Origin: Terana coerulea
Lineage: Eukaryota > Basidiomycota > Agaricomycetes > Polyporales > Phanerochaetaceae
Assembly: GCA_024811115.1 (NCBI GenBank)
Contig: JAKOGH010000652.1
Coordinates: 107,507-171,506 of the forward strand
Direction: 5' to 3'
DNA length: 64,000 nt
Shown: one piece after another, positions 56,511 through 64,000 of the stretch
Numbering within the stretch: position 1 is the first letter of the stretch
Layout of the letters: the number at the start of each line of letters is the position of its first letter
Translations under genes and position numbers: made by a program
Notes under the pieces: model-generated
The model's input: only the letters and a program-made list of their open reading frames with translations
Database searches by the model: none
What the model was told of the DNA's origin: nothing

Positions 56511-56890
56511 TAATTGTCAAACGCGTGACTTGAATGTCAAGTCGGTGGTAAGGACTCCGCCAGTTGTCGATGCATTCGTCAAACGTCGCATGCACAGTTA
56601 GTGATGGCCCTTTAGAGAGACCTATTGGTACAGTCATTCACATGAAGACGATGGCAAGTAGTATACTACAGCACAATGGCGAAAGTGGTCAGCCTTGCAC
56701 GTTGAGTCTACGTGACCATGCCCGCTGCCGGTGAATAGTCCATGGTAGGCAAGCTAATACATAGAGCGCAAGACATACATAGAGTGTAACATACAAGCCT
56801 AGAAATCCTCTTTGTGCAGGATACCCTTCAGGAGTCCACCAGAAATGTTTGAGGTGTTATCGTAAGTGACGTCGAACAGTCATACAAAGT
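56511..56890. other. AT-rich intergenic region
   Basis: No coding signal seen. It separates the gene B 3' repeat array from the 3' end of the minus-strand DUF4436-like gene. Confidence 0.4.
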
Positions 56891-58319
56891 TCATACAGCT
56901 TCAGGCAGCGCAACGGAATTGCGGTCGAGGAGCTCCTTCCGTTCAGGTTCTGTGGACGAGGATTCCCTGCTACAAGCGTTTGCCGCTTCCTTTTCGGATG
57001 CGTCAAGTTTCTGTGCCTTATTCAAGCCAATCTGAACGACCAAAAACATAGAACAAATGGAAACGATGACCATCTGAAGAAACGTGCCGCACGAGTCTAG
57101 AGAACGTAATCAGCCAGCCATACCGTGCGACTAAAGTCACAAGAGGCCACTCACCGAGCAGTAGACCTGAGAGACGTACGGTCACGTCAGAACAGCAGGG
57201 ACGTACGAAGATAAGCGGCTTACCGAACGCCGGCGCGCCGTCCCAAAGGGCTCTCAGGGCAGGAATGGTGACGATGACGCTAATAGGTAGTAGAAGAATC
57301 GACTCTGTGACCTCCTGTCCGACGCAGGCCGAAACCGTGATGAACGCGACGACCGCCGTCAAGCCCCAGTTCACGATGAACAGTGTCATGACATAAGTTC
57401 GCGCGAAGCCCGTCCGCTCGAAACCCATCTCCATCGTGCGCGAGGACACAGTGGCTTCTGTGTCGTTTGCAGCGCTCTCGGACGCAATGTCGTAGCGCAG
57501 GATGGGGTTGAAGTTGCTTGTCGAGCTGATGGGGCGAAGACCAAGAATGGGTACGGTGTCGTTTGTGCCGCTGTTCATGGCGATCATTGTGGCCTCGAGT
57601 TGGTATCCGTCAAACGGGAAGCCGTATTGCTGATCGAGACCACGCCAGGCGTAAAGAACGAGGAGATGGTCTGTGGTGAAGCTGGTCGTTGCTTGAACAC
57701 TGCAAATGCGTGACGTTAGCGAGTTTCCTTCGCCGACCATGAGTGGCACTGAACGCACAACAGGACGGCTCCAGTAGACGGGTTCCGAGGGTTGGCCTTG
57801 AGGCTATAGGAGTACGTAGGGTCGCTCGACCTAACGATGTAAAAGAAAAAGGTCAACGAAAGCATGAGGTCCAGTAAATTCCACTCACCCATCCAGGTAA
57901 AAATCCACAGGCGTTGCAAGGTTTCCGCAATAGCCTTTGTATGAGTACGTTTGTGTTCCAGGTACCATGAGGTCGCCACAGCCCAGAATCAACCAGGATA
58001 CCTGAACCTGTCGAGACGGGATGTCAATGTTGAACACATGCCCCAAGAGCATGATCTGGAGGCAGTAATTTAGTGCTGAGACCTGGAGACTTTCGATAAC
58101 GCGAGATACCCCTGTTTGATTTTGCACGACGTCGTCCACCATCTTCGTGGCCCAGACATCTCCATCAGTGAGAGCTGTCGCCATTAAACCTTCGCTAAAG
58201 GCCAACGCAAGAGCTACCACGAGAATGACTATCCCGCCAAAATACCTGACGCGGAGAGAGCAGCTCCGCCATATGGAGACCATGCTGACGAAGAGGGTGG
58301 GTTTCCTTGTCGTCTGCAT
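56891..58319 (-). CDS. DUF4436-like multi-pass membrane protein, tandem copy 1
   Basis: Layout: cytoplasmic N-terminus MQTTRKPTLFVSMVSIW, membrane helix YFGGIVILVVALALAFSEGL, an extracytoplasmic domain with LLGHVFNIDIPSRQVQVSWL, GCGD, LYAWRGLDQQYGFPFDGYQL and IAMNSGTNDTVPILGLRPI, then helices YVMTLFIVNWGLTAVVAFIT and SILLLPISVIVTIPALRALW, and GLNKAQ with a charged tail. The FPFD.Y motif plus a C-terminal three-helix bundle is what I associate with DUF4436, a fungal/bacterial membrane family of unknown function. Introns at about 57830-57888, 57700-57755 and several near 57080-57240 are needed. I took the first true ATG (58319); an upstream reading begins at a non-ATG codon. The next gene upstream on this strand is a diverged paralogue. 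Confidence 0.6.
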
Positions 58320-58913
58320 GGAGGGCACCGCCAACGGTATAGTTCTGGGGAGTGGAGATGCGGGACATAGTCCGGACCTATATATCAGTATGAATATGCA
58401 TGCCCAAAAGCACCTGTCTCATCCATTGCACTGATCCACGCAGTATGTATCAGGGCTGTCCCGCCCAAACCTTCCCTAGCCGACCGCCACAAGCGCTATG
58501 GATGGACAGCACCGAATAAGCTCCCGCTTGGAGGAGGCGCCAGTACTGAACGTTAGTGAGGATGTCAGTATCATAATTCAGATGCACAGGATAAGATCGA
58601 TGACTCACAACACACGTATTTGGCCCGCCGGTGCCTCGCATGTGAGAGTTGTAATTGGTCCATTTGATTCCTGAAGCCGGGGTGCGCAGTCAAGCCGGCA
58701 CTTGGAAATGAGCGACAAGCGAACCGCTCACAATGGCACCCTGCTTGACGTTCCAGAGTATCATGAAGGGATCAGGAGGCGAGAAGTTAACCAGCTGAGC
58801 GATACTGAGGTATGACTCGATAGTAAATGATAAATAAATTATTTGCCTAATGTTGCGAAATAGTCAATAAAAAGTCCTGTTGTGTACATCCACACACCGA
58901 GCCAAGGCACCCC
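58320..58913 (-). other. Spacer between the two DUF4436-like genes with exon-like fragments
   Basis: On the minus strand, around 58650-58800, a frame reads FSPPDPFMILWNVKQGAIVS GSLVAHFQ (broken here), followed by a stretch with GPITTLTCEAPAGQIRV and a good intron candidate (GTGAGT donor at about 58616, CTAAC branch, CAG acceptor at about 58553). It could be a small unannotated gene or a gene relic. I cannot name it. The rest is the copy 1 promoter. Confidence 0.3.
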
Positions 58914-60356
58914 CTATTCAAGTTGATCCTTCCCAGTCAACGCGTACGCCTCCTTGTATTCCAAGTCAGGCACTGCAGCATATTCTCCGCCAGTTTCGTA
59001 CGGTCGGCTTGGTAGTCTGCTATGCTTCTTTCTCCGTATCACCCGCTCTTCTTTTGTGCTGAGGCCGACGTCCACTACAAGGAATATCGAGCATATCGCT
59101 ACAATAACCATTTGCAAGAAGAGACCGCACGAGTCTGTCCGCAAGATCAGTTCCATACATAGTAAACAGGGGGAATGAGCGCACCGAGCAAGAGACCTAT
59201 TCGAAAGAAGCATAAGTCAGCATGTGGATTAAGGCGTACGAGACAGTGATTCATACCAAATGGAGGAGCACCAATCCACAATTGCCTTAGAGCCGGGATA
59301 GTGACGATGACGCTGAGAGGTAGTAATAGAATGGACTCCCCAACTTCCTTGCCTTCGTTCGCGTTCAGAGTGATGTACAGCACGACGCCGGTCAATGCCC
59401 AGTTCACTATAAACAGGGACATCACGAAGAACTGCGTAAATGCGGTCCTACTGAACTGAACCCGCACAAAATAGGAATGCATGCCCGTGCCGTTGATGTT
59501 GGTCGCCGTGGGTAAGTTCTCCATCACGACCGGTAGGAAGTTGTTCGTGGTGTCGACGGGGTAGTAAGTGAGGATAGGGTAAGTGTCGTTCGTGTCCGGG
59601 TTGCGGGCGACGACGCTTGAGTCAAGGAAGTATGTGTCGAAAGGATAGCCGTATTGCTGATCCAGACCGTTCCACGAGGATATCTCAATGAGGTGGGTGG
59701 TCTGAAACTGGTTGAGGGCTTGTACGCTGTCAAGTGGTTAGGAGGGCCATGGCTACAGGCAGAAAGCTCACTAGACGAGATCCCGACCGTTGTTCGGGCC
59801 TGGGGTCCACGGGTTTGCGTCTGGGTCATAGCTACCATTAGGTGTTGAGGCACTGTAGCAGGTATAACGTGAGCCAATACTTCGAAATTCGCTTGTGAGA
59901 AGACACCATACCCGTCAACAAAAAGTCGGCCGCTACGCTGAGCCGGCCGCAACTGCTGACACTGTACGTCGTCGTCTGGGGTATTTGCATGCCACCGCAT
60001 CCTATTATGAGCCACGAGATCTGCACAGTGCGAGATGGGATGTCCACATTGTAAACGTGACCCAAGAGGGATATCTAGCGGATGGATGAGAACGTCCGCA
60101 GAAAGCCTGGTTAAGCTGTGCCAGAACTCACCCCAGTTGCGGTGCCTCCACTCTCGAGAATTATTTTCCCCAGATCATTATGCATTTTCCCTACACCCAG
60201 CAGTACTCCCGCAAACATGCCCACCAAAGCCGCCACCCAAACGACCGACACTGCAAACTTCCATTGCACGGATAGGAAGTGGTACTTCGTGCGTACTATC
60301 TGGAACGGCATGAACATCTTCTTGACCGCCGCCCATAGCTGTGTGAGGAATGACAT
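58914..60356 (-). CDS. DUF4436-like multi-pass membrane protein, tandem copy 2
   Basis: Diverged paralogue of copy 1 in the same direction. Start MSFLTQLWAAVKKMFMPFQI, helix FAVSVVWVAALVGMFAGVLL, extracytoplasmic part with LLGHVYNVDIPSRTVQISWL, IIGCGG, SSWNGLDQQYGYPFDTYFLD and ARNPDTNDTYPILTYYPVD, then FFVMSLFIVNWALTGVVLYI, SILLLPLSVIVTIPALRQLW, GAPPFG, and a last helix MVIVAICSIFLVVDVGL before a basic/acidic tail ending ALTGKDQLE. The blocks shared with copy 1 are spread along the whole length, so this is an old tandem duplication rather than a domain match. No frame break was noticed. Function unknown; probably plasma or secretory membrane. Confidence 0.6.
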
Positions 60357-61312
60357 GGTGGTAGATGAGAGAGAGCAGTAGGACATACCGGTTGCGACGA
60401 TCAATAATAAATCGCCATCCGAGCACACCGCCTCTACGTGCGACACATTAAACTTAAGTAACATCATCCTAGCAGGTCCATCATTGACATATCGCGCTTC
60501 CTCGGCGATTGGGCTGATAGAGGTCACTCAGGCCTCTCCCCTACGCAAGGCTGTATGGCGGCTTCAGGAACATTGTCTTGAGCATGACTCTCGCCTTGCG
60601 GAATTCTCGTAACACCGTGTTGCTGATCGCAGTATGTCTGTATAAGGTTCAGAGGGAGTTAGGCCGCCTGCAGAGCTAAGTACACGAAATGATGGTTACT
60701 CTCACAGGAACGCCTTTATTTACACATCGTGGATTAGGCCAGCCCTCGTCACAGTGCGGAAACAGCCTTCAGAGAGAAAATTGTAAGCTGCAGTAAGGCG
60801 TCACAAGCAAGTATCGCACTTACCGCCTCCTTTAGGTGGTAAATACACCAGGTTTCGCGAGTGGACAGAAACCAACGACAACAGCCGCCACAAGAGGTGC
60901 CGTGCGCAACGGAATGAGTGTCGGCGACTCGGCAGGCAAGCGCTCGCCGATCTCCGTGAACCTAATCAACCGAACCGAACCGAACCGAACCGTCCAAATC
61001 TCACGTTGAGCAATGCGCGCAGGCGGCGCAGCGAGCACATGCGGCTCAGCTCCTTCAGCCACATGCGCAACAAGCCATGACTCTACACGAGATAGACCTT
61101 TGGCTTGGCATGACGACAATCTTGGCCTGACGTTCGATATACGCTCGTTTCTCTGCGCGAACCGTGACTCTCATCGACCACCAAACGCTGTCATCCTGGC
61201 CGGCCTACCATCCAAACAACTGACAGCTCTCGCCGCCCTCCTCATCTGCGGTGCTTTTATTCTACTACGCCAGCAGGCCGCTCTTCCCTTCAGTAGTTTG
61301 GGGACCGCAAGC
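60357..61312. other. Divergent intergenic region with a CGAAC pentanucleotide repeat
   Basis: No gene recognised. A (CGAAC)n run of about five units lies at 60968-60992. The upstream open frame leading into 61313 lacks features and is treated as 5' region of the next gene. Confidence 0.45.
60968..60992. repeat. (CGAAC)5 pentanucleotide microsatellite
   Basis: About five perfect CGAAC units in non-coding DNA. Confidence 0.85.
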
Positions 61313-61854
61313 ATGTCCTGGAGCTCGCAATTCGAAGGGTGGCATGCGCGCGCGCGGCCGCACCCATCCCCTGCCGACTTCAAACCCACCCGCGACACGC
61401 TCGCATTCGCAGTGCTGCGCAACGCACCAGTCGAGACGGATGGCTTCACGCTCGCGCTGTTCCGCCCAAACCTCGCCGTCGACGCCTCAGGCGGCGTTCT
61501 CATCCTGCACGAGAAGGACTTTGGCGGTCTGGAAGAGCTCGCAAAGCGGTCGCTCAACCTGCCGACCCCTGACACGTTCAGAAATACATGGAGGGTCGCG
61601 CAGCCGATAACTTCCCAGCCCATCGAGCGATTGCTCGTACTCGATTCGAGAGAAGGATTGCAGGAGACAAGTGTGCAGGGGTTCGAGAAGGGAAGAAGAG
61701 CTTGAAAACACCGGTGGGTGACATTACGGAACTGCCCGACGTGCTTTGGGAGCTCTTTGGGTTGATTTCGGAGGCAAGAGATGGGCATGAAAGAGGAAAA
61801 GAGAATAAAGAGGTGATTGGCGAGGTGAGGAAGATCTTGCCCAGCGAGGACTAA
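61313..61854 (+). CDS. Small conserved-looking protein of unknown function
   Basis: Start MSWSSQFEGWHARARPHPSP, then TRDTLAFAVLRNAPVETDGF, TLALFRPNLAVDASGGVLIL, HEKDFGGLEELAKRSLNLPT, QPIERLLVLDSREGLQE, and a C-terminal helical part TELPDVLWELFGLISEARDG ending RKILPSED, about 180 residues. I do not recognise a family. The first frame ends at 61705; joining it to the downstream frame needs one extra base near 61685-61692 (a three-G run that should be four) or a short intron. Codon use and the smooth join across the break support a single gene. An upstream in-frame ATG at 61013 would add a low-complexity extension and was not used. Confidence 0.5.
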
Positions 61855-61986
61855 ATTATTCGTATCCCAAGAAGTCGGGCAGAGGGTGCGATGTACTTTA
61901 GTTGTCATCTATTGCGATACATGATATGTGTACAATACTGTCCATCAAGTCGACTTCCTCAGAACCGAACTTGGCTGCGAGGTTTC

Positions 61987-62774
61987 TTAGCCTATCCGGA
62001 TACCAAGGGCAAAACCGGCGAGGAATGACGCCCTCTGCTGGAAGTCGGCCGTCAGGAAGTCGGTTATCCAACGGAACAGTGAGCCAACGCTGGGCGGTCT
62101 CTTCGCCCCAGTGACGTCCTTCGTGTAGAACAGGTTCTCGAAGCGATGCGCCACACGAGTCCAGTCCATCTTGAGGATGTTGACGGATCCGAAGTACTGA
62201 GGGAGAGTAGTGTTAGCCTATACCTCAGGAAATGAGATGACTGCGCCGTACCTGAAGCAGCACGAATATGCCGCCAAACACGAATGCAACTGCTTTGGCA
62301 CCCTTCTTCACGAACACTCCAGCGCAAATACCGGCGACGGTCCCGAACGTCAGCTGGAACGTGTTAATCGCTGATTGAGGTGGAGGAGGAAGAGCATCCC
62401 CTGGAGGTGCAACAGGGGTAGTATGCGACGTTTGCTTAGGTGGCAGAGCTAATCACTTGTTGTCAACGCATATATGCTACTGAGCTTCGTGCTGACGTAC
62501 GTTCACAGTGAATGGGCTCCTTGTTCGCGGTGAACAGCGAGAAACCAGCTAAACCAAGTGTGGCGACTCCCACAGCGTTGTATACCCCGTTTCTGGGCAA
62601 AGCCCTCGTACGAACCTCAAGCCTTCGTGCAGACGAGAAATACTCGCTGGGTTTCGGTACGTGTGAAGTGCGGTTTGTGGCGAAACGGCGGAACTGGGAG
62701 CGAGAATTGTTGAAGATGGACGACCGCAGCTGGTGCGTCAGCGTGAAAGGCGTCGCGCAGATATGTCCTTGCAT
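61987..62774 (-). CDS. FUN14-domain mitochondrial membrane protein
   Basis: FUN14 proteins (FUNDC1 in animals) are outer-mitochondrial-membrane proteins involved in mitophagy and lipid/contact functions. The N-terminus MQGHICATPFTLTHQLRSSI, FNNSRSQFRRFATNRT is a presequence, followed by YNAVGVATLGLAGFSLFTAN. After an intron the FUN14 core reads INTFQLTFGTVAGICAGVFV, KKGAKAVAFVFGGIFVLLQY, then KMDWTRVAHRFENLF and ITDFLTADFQQRASFLAGFA with final residues LGIRIG. Glycine-rich helices and the closing phenylalanine-rich helix are typical. Two or three introns (about 62195-62250, 62448-62500). The start at 62774 was chosen because it begins the presequence; longer in-frame ATGs upstream look non-coding. 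Confidence 0.8.
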
Positions 62775-63958
62775 CTTGCGTTTCCGGGTGTGTTTGTGGT
62801 GAGGAATGTGCAAGAGTGCTGTCGTTGTTGTGTGTTCGTCTGCGGGTGGTTCGCTGAAGCGTTCGTGCAGTGACATCATCGTACTTTTGATGGAGTGATG
62901 CCTTCCCCCGATTGCATCTGCGATTCCTTCCGCAAGCGCGCCGCCCGCGTCCTGGGTTCGCTCCTTGGAAGCTGCCACCTCGTCCTCATGTTCTCCCCGT
63001 TATACCAGTGTTACCACACAAATGGCGGACATAACAAATTACATCAGTATTTCTCTCCCAAGGAACTATGGCCTCCGCGTAAGCGAAAGCAACTGTAACA
63101 GGCCACGTCGATTACTTAACCGAAATTAAAACCCCAGTTTATGAACCATTGACCATGTCCTGAATGGTTTGCGACTGTAGGGTCAGAGCTGCTGGTATAG
63201 GGTTGTCTAGACGTCTTGGGCCCCATATCGATCACAGCGCTCAGAGATCACTTTACTAGGACCGCTGCGTTGTCTGGGCGCTGAGCTGACATATCTACTG
63301 TCAGCTCGTGTGCTGGACTTCCGAGTAGCAGGTAAACCATATAGAGTACCTCATGCTAGGGATGTATGTCGCTACAATAGTAGGAACACTCCCATGGCTA
63401 CCGACAAGTGCACACCAGCCGTGCGAATGCACCCGTAAAATCGCTGTCGTTGGACGTCGGCTAACCTAAAACCAGGCCACTGGCGAAAACGGTACCGTTA
63501 ATTTCCCTCAGCACCTGCCCGTTTAACGTGTGGCTGATCATATTTTCTCTCACAGTCTGGCCACTGCGCGCAGAAATCAGCGGAGTTACGGCAAAATCAT
63601 CCATGGCCACCAAGCCTCAGCCTGCCTATCCAGGCCTTCCCCTCGTCAACTGAGACCTCATATCCCATTGTTCTCTCCGACGGGTTGGCTCTGACAAGAA
63701 GCGGTTGTGAAGACACTGAACAGAAAGGCACACGAGCCGAAAGCGACGCCGCAGGCGTGTGCAGCTAGCCGAGCTGTCAGTGTCACGCAGGCCAACCTAC
63801 GCAGAGGTATAAAGGGAGTCGCTCCTACCACAGTTTCCCCCTCTCTCACCTTCTCGTTCCTGCGCCCCCATTCAACCAGCACCACTCACCACACTCATCC
63901 TTCGCCTCATCTTTTTCACACCCAACCCTTTCACACCCTTTAATTTCTTCACTTCACG
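62775..63958. promoter_or_regulatory. Intergenic with core promoter of the right-edge gene
   Basis: No gene recognised from 62980 to 63790. TATAAA at 63808-63813 is followed by a long pyrimidine-rich, CA-rich leader and an ATG at 63959, a textbook strong fungal promoter arrangement with a leader of about 100-120 bases. Confidence 0.6.
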
Positions 63959-64000
63959 ATGTGCGCCACCAAGATGCAAACCACTTCTGCTGTCAGTGCC
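63959..64000 (+). CDS. 5' end of a gene cut by the window edge
   Basis: The ATG at 63959 opens MCATKMQTTSAVSA before the window ends. The preceding TATA box and leader support real transcription. Too short to identify. Confidence 0.5.
   Translation, partial: MCATKMQTTSAVSA

Overview
This is a 64 kb nuclear segment of a filamentous fungus, most likely an Agaricomycete basidiomycete. The evidence is genes packed on both strands, many very short introns (about 45-65 nt, GT..AG, often with a CTNAC branch site), GC-rich coding DNA, and fungal families such as Mso1, Sfi1, Zn(II)2Cys6 factors, AAT permeases, HSP30-type opsin relatives and DUF4436-like membrane proteins. No rRNA, convincing tRNA, CRISPR array or transposon was seen. 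All gene models are spliced by eye, so outer limits are firmer than internal junctions.

Layout. 1-1.2 kb: no gene recognised. 1.2-6.1 kb (minus): inner nuclear membrane protein Heh1/Src1 and mitochondrial sulfide:quinone oxidoreductase. 7.4-8.6 kb: Mso1-like Sec1-binding protein. 9.6-11.2 kb: GPI-anchored cupredoxin. 11.5-15.8 kb (minus): two tandem O-methyltransferases, then kynureninase. 16.0-20.1 kb: NEPRO-like nucleolar protein divergent from AP-1 beta-adaptin. 20.3-24.7 kb: OTU deubiquitinase divergent from an armadillo GDS-like protein. 25.3-26.3 kb: opsin-related HSP30-type protein. 26.7-29.0 kb (minus): transcription factor with two N-terminal Zn(II)2Cys6 clusters. 29.8-31.4 kb: membrane/coiled-coil gene A, unknown family. 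32.5-43.8 kb: peroxisomal enoyl-CoA isomerase, amino-acid permease, pirin, NSA1 (minus), GID RING subunit RMD5, F-box protein. 44.3-50.2 kb: SFI1 and an SSO-type syntaxin. 50.4-52.9 kb (minus): kynurenine-formamidase-like hydrolase and a secreted esterase. 54.3-55.9 kb: gene B, near-identical paralogue of gene A. 56.9-60.4 kb (minus): two tandem DUF4436-like membrane proteins. 61.3-62.8 kb: small unknown gene and a FUN14 protein (minus). The right edge holds a promoter and the first codons of another gene.

Most interesting points: (i) the 2.2 kb duplication carrying genes A and B, an apparently undescribed membrane protein with an internal duplicated coiled-coil module; (ii) the double zinc-cluster factor, whose two clusters share the same two intron positions and an identical 13-nt microexon; (iii) the tandem O-methyltransferases with a 25-nt identical upstream block containing a palindromic GATA site; (iv) single-base frame breaks in at least a dozen conserved genes, mostly one extra base in a short homopolymer, which look like consensus errors rather than decay.

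Functionally the window is mostly housekeeping: nuclear envelope, vesicle traffic (AP-1, Mso1, syntaxin), ubiquitin (OTU, GID, F-box), ribosome biogenesis (NSA1, NEPRO), mitochondria (SQR, FUN14) and tryptophan catabolism (kynureninase and a possible formamidase, 35 kb apart), interrupted by lineage-specific duplicated genes.
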